Below are positions 34,734 to 44,176 of a stretch of DNA of 64,000 nucleotides, one piece after another (position 1 is the stretch's first letter; every line of letters begins with the position of its first letter). The DNA comes from Botryosphaeria dothidea (taxonomy: Eukaryota > Ascomycota > Dothideomycetes > Botryosphaeriales > Botryosphaeriaceae): the NCBI GenBank assembly GCA_011503125.2, contig WWBZ02000062.1, positions 2,356,001-2,420,000 on the forward strand. Reading direction: 5' to 3'. The notes below the pieces were generated by a model. The model saw only the letters and a list, made by a program, of their open reading frames with translations. It was not told where the DNA came from and ran no database searches. The position numbers and the translations under genes are program-made.

Positions 34734-36069
34734 ATGGCCTCCGAGCTCCCTACCACCAATGGCAACGGCGCCGCCGCAGATGGCCAGGCCAACAACTTCC
34801 AGGTCAAGGCCGGCCTGGCCCGCATGCTGAAGGGCGGAGTCATCATGGACGTGGTGAATGCTGAGCAGGTATACTACAGCCCCAATTGGTCTTCTCGCCG
34901 GAGCCGCGCTCGCTGACACTCGGCTTCGCTCCCCCAAGGCGCGCATAGCAGAGGAAGCTGGCGCCGCAGCCGTCATGGCTCTCGAGAGAGTGCCTGCAGA
35001 CATCCGCGCACAGGGCGGCGTCGCCCGCATGTCCGACCCTAAGATGATCAAGGAGATCATGGACACCGTCACCATCCCCGTCATGGCGAAGGCCCGCATC
35101 GGCCACTTCGTCGAGTGCCAGGTACGCGCCGCCACCCCAAACCCGTTCGCCGCTCCCGCTCCCGCCTCCGGGTTCCGCTTTTCTTTTTTTTTTTCGCCGT
35201 AGGGCCCTCAGATCCCCCGCACTCGCTACCGTACGCGATTGCCTATAATGGAATCGTAAGCCGGCATTGGCTGTTTGCGCGGATATCATTGGGAAAACTT
35301 TATTTTCCTGTGGCCTGAAGTTTTTATTCCCAGTGGTGGAGAGCTAAGTGCCAACCGCGCTTGCACAAGAGCCTCCACTACGCCAATAAATACCGCCAAG
35401 CGCACCATCCGATCTCGCAGAGCTACGGAACCGTTGGCTAACATGACAACGAAATAGATCCTCGAAGCCATCGGCGTCGACTACATCGACGAGTCCGAAG
35501 TCCTCACGCCCGCCGACAACGTCCACCACGTCGAGAAGCACGCCTACCGCGTGCCCTTCGTGTGCGGCTGCCGCAACCTTGGCGAGGCTCTGCGCCGCAT
35601 CAGCGAGGGCGCCGCCATGATCCGCACCAAGGGCGAGGCCGGCACCGGCGACGTCGTCGAGGCCGTCAAGCACATGCGCACCGTCAACGCGGAAATCGCA
35701 AAGGCCGCCAACATGTCCGACGAGGAGCTGCGCATCCTCGCCAAGGAAATCGGCGCCCCCTTCGACCTGCTCAAGCAGACGGCCCAGCTGAAACGCCTGC
35801 CCGTCGTCAACTTTGCCGCGGGCGGCGTGGCCACCCCCGCCGATGCGGCGCTGATGATGCAGCTGGGCTGTGATGGTGTGTTCGTTGGCAGCGGCATCTT
35901 CAAGAGCGGCGACGCGAAGAAGCGCGCCAAGGCCATTGTTCAGGCCGTCACCCACTTCCGCGACCCAAAGGTGCTGGCTGAAGTGAGCATGGACCTGGGC
36001 GAGGCCATGGTCGGTCTAAACGTAGAGAAGATGCCCGAGGGCGAGAGGCTGGCTAAGAGGGGATGGTAA
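34734..36069 (+). CDS. PDX1: Pyridoxal 5'-phosphate synthase PdxS/SNZ subunit
   Basis: Three exons (34734-34868, 34939-35121, 35458-36069) give 309 aa. It is the (beta/alpha)8 synthase that makes vitamin B6 phosphate from ribose 5-phosphate, glyceraldehyde 3-phosphate and ammonia supplied by the glutaminase PDX2/SNO, which is not in this window. Conserved parts: [44 protein letters not shown] with the imine-forming Lys, [19 protein letters not shown], and [19 protein letters not shown] with the phosphate-binding end [13 protein letters not shown]. Intron 2 is 336 nt, oversized for this region. The strong GC bias at third positions of exon 3 suggests high expression. Confidence 0.96.
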
Positions 36070-36104
36070 AGAGGGGGACAATGATAGTGCAGACTTCAAG
36101 GTAT

Positions 36105-36110
36105 AATAAA
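36105..36110 (+). terminator. Poly(A) signal of PDX1
   Basis: AATAAA, 35 nt after the stop codon at 36069. Confidence 0.5.
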
Positions 36111-36602
36111 AAGTTTCAAATGTGGGCTTCAAAAGCTGGCAGTTATTTTTTGCATTGGTGGTTTCTCGGCTCAGATGTCTGTCTCGGGGACGTGAACAGT
36201 ATACACTTCCATGCGGTTCGATCAAGATAGCCTATCTTCCCCCCCCCCCCCCCCCCCTTTCCTTCTCTGAATCACTAATCTTTGAATCAGGACACATCAC
36301 GAACAGTCCCACCCCGTGCAAATCTCTTCCTTTTGCAATGATTCAGTGGTACACACGCATTCAAGACTCAATTATTGGGGCGGCCTGTACTTTTTGGGGT
36401 TATCTCACGACTAGATGAGGCAATCATAAAGGGAAATGTAGGTTTTTATTGATGGATATCTGCGCAGGGTATCATGTGGAGAGAAGACTACAGGACATGA
36501 ATATGCAGGACTTCCCAGGTGTGGCTCTTCCTCCCATATCGTTCAGCGCAAGAATTGACTAGGCTACTCAACATCCCTTCTTGCGCTCCCCTCGGGGATC
36601 TC
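36111..36602. other. Convergent intergenic region with poly-C run
   Basis: About 490 bp between PDX1 and the six-TM gene. It holds a run of 19 C at 36239-36257. No gene is seen. Confidence 0.5.
36239..36257. repeat. Poly-C run, 19 bases
   Basis: An uninterrupted homopolymer in the 3' intergenic region after PDX1. Its length may vary between reads. Confidence 0.85.
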
Positions 36603-38012
36603 TCAGGGCGGAGGCGGAGTCTTGTCTCCACCACGGTGGACTTCCACCGGGCCCACCGGGCTCTGCGCCCGTCCCGCGTGACGGAGGTGCTGAAACGGGG
36701 CTATGACGGCTTTTTCTTGCTCGAGGTACTTGATCCTTTGCTTCTGGCGGCGTGCATGCCACTCCACGCCATCAGACATTAGCTACGCAAATATCGAAAG
36801 TGAGGGAATCACAGACTACTCACCGTAGCGGCCATTAACATGGTGAACCAAATAAGATGGAAGACGCTGGAGACAATGAAACAGTCTCGCCAACGCCTGG
36901 ACTTGCGTTCTGCACGCGCCGCTCTTTCCGCTTCATCCGGACACTCAGGACCAATCTCTTCAAATGATTTGGCTATTGCAGAATCTGCAAGGAGGGCCAA
37001 AGAGCACAAGAGTTTGGCTGGCGAAAGAGTGCCGCAGGACGCTCCATTGCCGGGGCCTCGGGTGACATATCGATCAGAATGGCGCAGTTCCAAATCAATC
37101 GGCTGCCTTCGACAATTTTCATGCTCCAGTGTCATGACCCTTTCGAATGTGACTTGACGGGCATGATTTCTGAGCCGATAGGCATGGAAGACTAGCTGGT
37201 TTTGCCATGAGTTAGCTGTACCTTCATCGGAGTATGAGGAAGAAGGGATTCTTACAGTGCTGGCGGACCATCCGGCGAGGAGCAAGGACATCATGGTCAA
37301 AGAGGTGGCAATGCTGGTCTGATGCGTGTCCATCTCTGCAGTGCTTCCTGCCATGACAGGGGCCGAAAGGAAGACAACGAGCGAGACTATCAAAAAAGCT
37401 GGCGCGCCCAAGGGCTGCACATTGCCAGAGCGGCGAACGACCTTCGCTCGTCCTTCTTCTTGAGCGGTGGCATCGGCTGCTCCATTGTGGCCTCCGTGGT
37501 CACGAACCGTCCGTACCATGGGCTCTGGCTGGTTGAAGTTTGCAGCTTTGAACCACCTGGTTGCGTGGATCTTCCAGTCATTACTTGTTAGCTTGACGAG
37601 TTTGGCAGTCGAAGAGTAGGAAATTCTCTTACCAGGAAACAGGACCATAGAGCGGTCAAATACAAAGTAATGGCAAGTGCAATAGTGACGGCGGCAATAG
37701 ACACACCCTTTGGAGGACCGTGTTGTGCCATGGTAGCGTTTGAGAGAACGACAAGGAGTCCAATCAAAAAAGGCGAGTGATCGAGCGGGAGGTAGTCTAG
37801 GCTCCTGCCGTGGAGAAAAGCTTGCAATTGAGACACGGGAATTGGCTTGTCGTACGGCCTGTAGAGCAGGGTGTTGAGAGGTTATATGATTAAAAGAAAA
37901 GATACCCAGTCAAGAATGGGGTTTCTGGGATGCAAAGACGAGTGAAGCTGGGAGATGTTGAAGTTTGCGCTGGTGAAGCAGCGCGGGCACAGCATACAGC
38001 AGGGGCGCTCAT
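36603..38012 (-). CDS. Orphan multi-pass membrane protein
   Basis: Five exons (38012-37906, 37858-37633, 37570-37256, 37195-36824, 36782-36603) give 399 aa with the frame closing exactly. I do not recognise the family. About six hydrophobic segments are visible near residues 64-80, 86-111, 166-186, 198-222, 272-291 and 320-342. Between TM4 and TM5 is a polar loop with several Arg and Glu; the end has ARRQKQRIKYLEQEK followed by a Pro-rich tail (TPPPP). The 60-nt intron 37196-37255 is a multiple of 3, so retention would insert 20 residues in frame. The last intron is only 41 nt. Exon 1 is uncertain: another frame there carries a CCMLCPRC cluster and could be used with a GACAAG acceptor. A transporter or sensor role is possible but not shown. 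Confidence 0.6.
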
Positions 38013-38394
38013 GAAGTCCAGAGAGGGAAGTCGAGGGGGGACTGCCCGCGCAGGAAGGCGTGAACGCGACGCTCGTTGGCCATTCAAAAAGCACAAGCAC
38101 TGCAGGAAGACCGAACGAGGAAGGAATTAACCCGGCGCTTTTGCGCGACCGAGCTGATCGTTGGCTCATTGTCCAGCACCGTGAAATAATATACAGGGAT
38201 ATCAAGTAAAGAAAAACAAAAGTCCCGACCCGGTTTTCTGAGATGCAACTCCAGGTTGACTCTGTCGTGCGAACCCATCACGGCTGAAACTGTTGGTTTC
38301 TTCGCACGCACGCATCATGTCGTCCTTCGCCATTGGGAGAATCAACAATGGTCTTTCCTGCTCATACCGCCCCTGAAACCTCCCGGTCTTCTTC

Positions 38395-38823
38395 TTACGG
38401 CATCTCCGACTTCGCCCTCGAGTCCACCTCCATCGGCGGTTGGTATGCATCCATCTCAGCCGGTCCATACTGGTACGGCCGAAGACCCTCTTCCTGCTGG
38501 GGCGCCATTTCGTAGCCACCCTCACGAGCACGGCGCTCGGCGGCCCTCTGGTTGGCAACCTTGACCTCCTCAGCTTGACGAGCACGGCGCTTCTTGTTGC
38601 GCGCCACGACGCAGCAGAACGCGACCCCAGAGCCGATCCCAAAGACACCCAGAACGACGAAGACGACGATTATAGCGATGACTCCGCCGCTGACTGTCTT
38701 TTTGGTCGAATTGTATTCTGAGTTGAAGCTACTGCTGGTGCTTTGCGCCACTGCGGTGGCCGGGAGGAGGGCTAGAAGAAAGAAGAAGAGAATTGAGGTG
38801 GCCGTGGCTTGCGTGGGGGCCAT
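38395..38823 (-). CDS. Signal-peptide, single-TM small surface protein
   Basis: A single exon of 142 aa. Residues 1-26 form a signal peptide with an AVA cleavage site. A very short Ser/Thr/Asn-rich outer part (about 27-44) with NST glycosylation sites follows. The TM helix is at about 45-73, ending in a Cys pair (FCCVVA), then a basic stop-transfer run (RNKKRRAR) and a 60-residue cytosolic tail with Tyr and Pro (YQYGPAEMDAYQPP). The layout resembles fungal type I membrane proteins of the Mid2/WSC kind, but the outer part is too short for a wall sensor and there is no WSC domain. Family unknown. Confidence 0.7.
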   Translation of the reverse strand: MAPTQATATSILFFFLLALLPATAVAQSTSSSFNSEYNSTKKTVSGGVIAIIVVFVVLGVFGIGSGVAFCCVVARNKKRRARQAEEVKVANQRAAERRAREGGYEMAPQQEEGLRPYQYGPAEMDAYQPPMEVDSRAKSEMP

Positions 38824-40067
38824 ATTGGCGGCGTAGTAGCTGGCTGTTGCGGCCAGCGTTCGCTTGCTGGCGGTCTGCAGAATTTTTGCGTGCGGCGAGG
38901 GAGACGGCGACGGTGTTGTTTAATGCTGTTTGCAAAGAGTGGGCACGGCGGAGTGTCGAATTGTGTTGTTTGGTAGTGGGCGACGAAACCCTGCGTCTGA
39001 TTGTGTTCCCGAAGCAAAGGTGATGTTGCGACGCAGGAACTGCAGATAGTGGGGGTAAGATGGAGTCCTCAATGCTTAAATCCAGGATGTCGGTGCTGCA
39101 AAATGACGACGGACAAGGAAATGATAGGGAATCATTTGTGTATCAGGCATCGAGGAGCCAGCGCCAGCATATATAGCTGGAGTGGCTCGAATCCTTCACG
39201 GCGGCAAGCAGCCAATCAGCGCCCCGCAGAGTGCAGGGGCTGCTATTTTCGTCGCACAACCAACACATCCGCGCAACATGAGAGGACCAAACCAGCCATT
39301 CCAGCGAGCCACGGCGCCGATCACCGCAAGTCTATGCGTTCAGTGCTGACAGGCTCTCTCGCCGTCCTTTCGTCAGTTCGCTGCTAGATACCTCGCCGTC
39401 TCAGCCTCGCGCTAAGGGCCCGAAGATGGCAGGCGACTGAAGCCATGTCATTCCCGATGAGGCAATCCGCGAGCGTGTGATTGGCTGGTGTCCCGTGGCT
39501 GTGTGGGTGGAAGTGCCTTATGGGATCCCGCACGTGCTCCACTGACGACATGCACCCTGCCGCCAAGCGCATGAACACTGCTCTTCTTGACTGCGCCATG
39601 TGTGGCAATCGTTGTGCTACACCTCCGTTTTACTTTCAAGCATCAGCTTGAGACAGGGCGGTGGCTAGTAAATTGTCCGAAGGCCTACTGTACCACCGAG
39701 TCAGCCCACATCTCGCCATGCTGCTCCATAAACTCTATCGGAACCGTGGCTTCTACCAAAGCCGACTGTAAGCGACGTCGACGGGGAACGAGGCCTTGCG
39801 CTGCAGTACTTATACTGACAAAAGAGCGCCAGTACGCTGCTCCTCAAGGTTCTCCCTGGGTGAGATTCAAAAGTGTTCAGTATTATTTCTTACTTATTTC
39901 GGGGTATCTCAAGAAGACCGAAATGTGTGTACAGGTTCAACCGCCCCGCATGCTCCTCTGACCCGGCTCTGCCGCCCCAACTCCCGATATGCAGCCATGA
40001 TCATAGAATGCTCATAACAGAAACGCCTTGGAAATGCAAGAAGAGACTTCGTCACGTGCAGCCACCC
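38824..40067. other. Intergenic region, no supported gene
   Basis: About 1.2 kb. A TATATAG element near 39170-39176 could serve the small surface protein gene if its leader is about 350 nt. I see no RNA gene; a tRNA B-box-like GGCTCGAATCC near 39184 lacks the paired arms. Confidence 0.45.
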
Positions 40068-40783
40068 TCAAAAAATGCCTATTCTTTGGCCCCATCCCTC
40101 TCGATGCGGGTTCACGACGATCTGGTAAGGGAAGGGGTTCGTCTCCGTTGTCGTGATAGGCGGGATGTGATCCTTGTCGCGGTTGACAATGTTGACAATC
40201 TTGAGGGCCGTCTTGTGCAGGCTCTTCTCCATGGCGCGTCGCACTTTGATGACATCGGTTTCGGTACGTGGCGTTGCAAGCGTGACATCGAGCGTCCACA
40301 TCTCCCAGCAAATCTCCTCGTCGCCGCGCGCCTTGCCCAGCGCTCCAAAGGAAAAATAAGACTTCCTGCGCCGCTTCTCAAAGAACTGTATTGCCAGTTG
40401 GCCGCGGCCGCGCTGTTGGTGCCCAGCGCCCGTCTCGATGGCGCGCACAAGCTCGGTAGCGCGACGGTCGATGAGGGTCTCGAGATCAACGTCGTCGATG
40501 GCCGGCAGGGTCAGGTCGAGTAGATCGCGGTGTAGCGGGGTGACCGGGGTGAAGTAGCGATGGAAGAAAATGGTATGCAGGATAGCTGCGCGTTGGGTGT
40601 CAACTAAGGACGTTCAATCCGACCGCAGAGCCCGCAGACAGCAGTTGGCGTCGCAGGCTATCTAGCCAGGCGCGACGCGGCGGTTCATCCGGCAGAGGAA
40701 ACTCTACCTTTGACAATATCCTTGACACAGGTGGGATCCGCGAAGACCTCGAGCACATATTCGGGGGTACGGCGCGGCTCCAT
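40068..40783 (-). CDS. ATG101: Autophagy-related protein 101
   Basis: Two exons (40783-40708, 40585-40068; 122-nt intron) give 197 aa. Atg101 is a HORMA-domain subunit that binds and stabilises Atg13 in the Atg1 kinase complex starting autophagy; it is present in filamentous fungi but lost in budding yeast. The family core is clear: EYVLEVFADPTCVKDIVKAI, LHTIFFHRYFTPVTP, then QLAIQFFEKRRRKSYFSF, EICWEMWTLDV, and the C-terminal PFPYQIVVNPHREGWGQRIG. The ATG at 40783 leaves only 8 residues before conserved sequence. It is divergent from PEX3 over 375 bp. Confidence 0.93.
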
Positions 40784-41158
40784 GGCGGGGTGCGCTCGCG
40801 GGGTCGAGCACGGCTTGAAGGGGCGGGCGAAGGCGCGGATGTATGGCTGGCAGGGAGCAGTGGATGTTTCGAGAGCAAAAGTGGGCGAGTCGTATGCGTG
40901 AACGGAGGTGTTGAGGTCTGCGATGACGGATTTACAGTGGGGTGTCTTTGGGGCCGCCCGCCCGCGGGGCTTGAAATCGCAGCCCAGCTGACTCCGGCTC
41001 ACTCCACACAGACACGCTCCGTCGCGCCCCAGCCCCAGACCACACGCGAGCCTCGGCCTGCCGCAGCGCCCTCAACCCAGTCGCGCGCACCCCAACGCTC
41101 CGAGACATCCATCACTTGACAGAGCATGTAGCTGCGCCCGACCCGCCCAGCAAGCACT
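40784..41158. promoter_or_regulatory. Shared divergent promoter of ATG101 and PEX3
   Basis: 375 bp between two start codons on opposite strands, with no ORF of its own. Both genes belong to organelle turnover and biogenesis. No TATA box is obvious. Confidence 0.5.
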
Positions 41159-42899
41159 ATGATATCAGCTACGCGCCGTTGGTTCAGGCGCAATCGCACC
41201 AACTTCGCCGTCGGCGCTGGCGTCCTGGGCGCTGGCTACCTCGCCGGCCAGTACCTGCTGGGCAAGCTCACCGAAGCTCGCCAGCGCATCAGTGACGAGC
41301 GCATCGCCCGCGAGAAGTGCGCACCCGCCTCACCGACCAACTCCAGACGCCGCGCGCTGACATGCAGATGACAGCCTGCGCCGCCGCTTCGAGCAGAACC
41401 AGGAAGACTGCACATTCACCGTCCTCGCCATCCTGCCCACTGCCACCGACAACATCCTCCACGCCCTCCCCGTCGAGCAGACATTGAGCGAGCTGCAGAA
41501 GCAGAAGGCGGAGCGCCTGCAGCGGAGCGTCGCACCGTCCGAGATCGCATCCACCGATGCGCCCTCCGAAGCTCCGAGCGCGGCGGACGATGATGGTCGG
41601 AGCTTGAAGAGCTTCCAAAGCGAGAGCATAGTGCATGCCAGCCAGGTCGTGGATAACAACAACAATGGCGAGGGGAAGAGCGATGGAACATCATCACTGG
41701 CTCCGCCGAAGCCCAAAAAAAGCAAGGCCCAGCTCTGGAACGACATGAAGATTCACTGTAGGTGTTCGCACGACTCAAGTGCCTGCCAAGGTCTCTTGTT
41801 GACCATGCTTAGCTATTGCGCGAGCTTTCACCTTGCTCTACACCCTATCGCTACTCACTCTGTTAACTCGCATCCAACTCAACCTTCTCGGTCGTCGCAA
41901 CTACTTGGCCAGCGTCGTTACTCTGGCCTCGCCACCCGCACATGGTACAGGAATCAGCTTGGAGAACCATGATGACGACAATATCGAGCAGGCATATGGC
42001 AACGACTTTGAGACGAACCGCAAATACCTTTCCTTCAGCTGGTGGCTGCTACATCGAGGCTGTAAGGATATTATGGAGAAGGTACTGTCGGCCGTGATGG
42101 ATGTGTTCGGACCTTTGAATCCACGTGAAGAGGTTACACTGGAGAGGCTGTCTGAGTTGACGCTCGAGGTACGGAAGAGGGTTGAAGGTGCCACTGAAGA
42201 AGAACGAAGGTAAGAAAAGCCGAGAGACAACAGTAACTTTCTCACTAAGATTACCTCAGGACAAACAAGTGGCTCTCATATCTCCTCCCACCGGCTGACA
42301 AAGAATCTTACGTCCTCTCCGAGTCTGGCATGGCTACCGAAGATGATTCGGCCAGCCCCGAGAGCAACAGTCCTCTCCGCCGCCTATTGGACGAAACTTC
42401 TGACATCATCGAGTCACCTTCCTTCACGCATGTGCTGACACTGCTTCTCGACACGACTTTCTCTGTCCTGATAGATAACAGGATTGCCACTCTTTCGTAC
42501 AAGCTGCCGCCGGTCTCCGCCGATGCTGCCCGCGTGGTTGAACTCACCGATCCCAATTCGGCAAAGACCAAGGTCGCAAACACCCTGGCAGTCTTTTGTC
42601 GCCAAGCACATGCAATCGGCAGTGGCACGAACAACGAATATCTCTCCGCTATGGAGAATGTACGTGATCTTGAAGCGTTTGCGGCTGTTGTGTACAGCAG
42701 TAACTTTGATTTTGAGCCCCCTGAGGATGCTGGCACTGGCAAGGGTACTGAAACGCGCCCAACCACGTCCAGGACGTCGGTCGCAGACGAGTCTGCATCC
42801 GCTGCGCTAGGAGGCGAAGCGAGTCTGATAGACAAAGACAGCAATTTCGAAGCAGCATGGGGAAAGGCCGTGGCTAAGGAAGACGTGAAGGACGCCTGA
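41159..42899 (+). CDS. PEX3: Peroxin-3, peroxisomal membrane biogenesis factor
   Basis: Four exons (41159-41316, 41375-41757, 41813-42209, 42260-42899) give 525 aa. Pex3 sits in the peroxisomal membrane and recruits Pex19 with its membrane-protein cargo; it also holds pexophagy and inheritance factors. The N-terminal targeting part is basic (RRWFRRNR), followed by a TM helix (FAVGAGVLGAGYLAGQYLLG). The cytosolic domain shows LRRRFEQNQEDCTFTVLAILP, RAFTLLYTLSLLTLLTRIQLNLLGRRNYL and TNKWLSYLLPPAD. The linker at about residues 110-170 is low in complexity. Branch-like CTTAG or CTCAG acceptors fit all joins. Confidence 0.94.
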
Positions 42900-43988
42900 A
42901 GGCTGTAAGATTAAGACTCAGGGGTTGTACGATGGCCGTCCAACGGCTGGAACTGATACCCAAGGAATGAGAAGTGTCTTCGTGGCCTATTTTGCGATGA
43001 TGGTGCATCGTGAGTTTCTCCGTTCCCCTGCAGACTGCAGTAGGGCAAGAGGTAGTGCCGCGACCAAGGACAGAATTTCCGGTGAGGCAACCACGTCCGA
43101 GTGCCCTGGGTATGCGAGGATTACAAAAAGGGCTCACGGGGCGATGGACGGCAGCTGCGGTTTTATCGATACTCCACACGCTCGCCTAGGATTACGAGCC
43201 AACCCCGTGGATCGAAATTTATGGAGTGTGGGATAATTGTGGAGTTTGGGGGGACGCTGCCTCTCCGGGTTGTTGGTGGCGTTTGTCAGGTTTTCCCCAT
43301 ACCCACACTCACCACGCGGACTCCGTGGCCGATCCATGAATCCGGATTTTGGCCCCTTCGCATAATTTTATGGCAGGTTATTCTCGGAACTCGGCGGAGC
43401 TCGGCGTAATGGAGATTTGCGTCTACGTAAGCAGCTTCGCTTGGTCGCGTTGTACCCCAACTTCAAGCCCGTTGCCTTTTCGAGCTATCGCACGTGATGC
43501 AGATGCGTTTATCGCGATATTTTGGAAGTATCTTTTTCCACAGTTCGATGCGATGGGTTTCCTCAGCCCAGAAGGATTGCGCATGAGCCGCATTTTGTTG
43601 TAGCTGCGGACATGTTCCAGAGTCCACGGCTGTCAACATTCAGAAGTCAGTGATTGAGTGACGCAAGCTGCGGCGTGAAAAAGTCATGAGAGCTCTCTCG
43701 ACGCCAAGGCTGGAAACCCATGAACGCAAGAGGAGCTCTTGGGCTTCCGTCGACTTCCGCAGCGCTCCGCAAACCTCAACAACACTGCAATGTGTCCTCC
43801 ACGCTCTAGAGGAACTGCTGCTCGAACAACATGACGGCAAGCCGACCGAATCGATCAGACCACCAAGCCAATTCGCCCTCAGAAATGTGACGCTGGAATA
43901 TCTTCTTCTCACACCGCACCCCCTTTTCCCCGCGATGTCAGCGCTTTTTATCCTCAGCACGGATGCTCCTCTCCTCCGTCTCTCTTAT

Positions 43989-44024
43989 CGCGCGCGCGCC
44001 CACACACGCGCCCTCGCACACACG
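43989..44024. repeat. Alternating purine-pyrimidine CG/CA tract
   Basis: CGCGCGCGCG followed by CACACACGCG and CGCACACACG elements. Alternating tracts of this kind can adopt Z-DNA. Confidence 0.6.
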
Positions 44025-44146
44025 GACAGAAAATCCAAGCAGTCCCGCCCTCCGTGACCACGCCGCGCACAGCATTCCGCATCGGATCCTCAAGTGCGCG
44101 CGCATCAGCACGTCTTTCTTTTCGCTTATCCCCCACACGCAGAGCG

Positions 44147-44176
44147 GCGCATCACAGAGCAGCGCATCACAGAGCA
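44147..44176. repeat. Perfect 15-bp tandem duplication
   Basis: GCGCATCACAGAGCA occurs twice in direct tandem (44147-44161, 44162-44176). Confidence 0.8.

Noticed and set aside
39160..39205. Possible tRNA with a GGCTCGAATCC B-box-like sequence
   Set aside because: The flanking bases do not form a T stem, and no A-box or acceptor stem could be paired.
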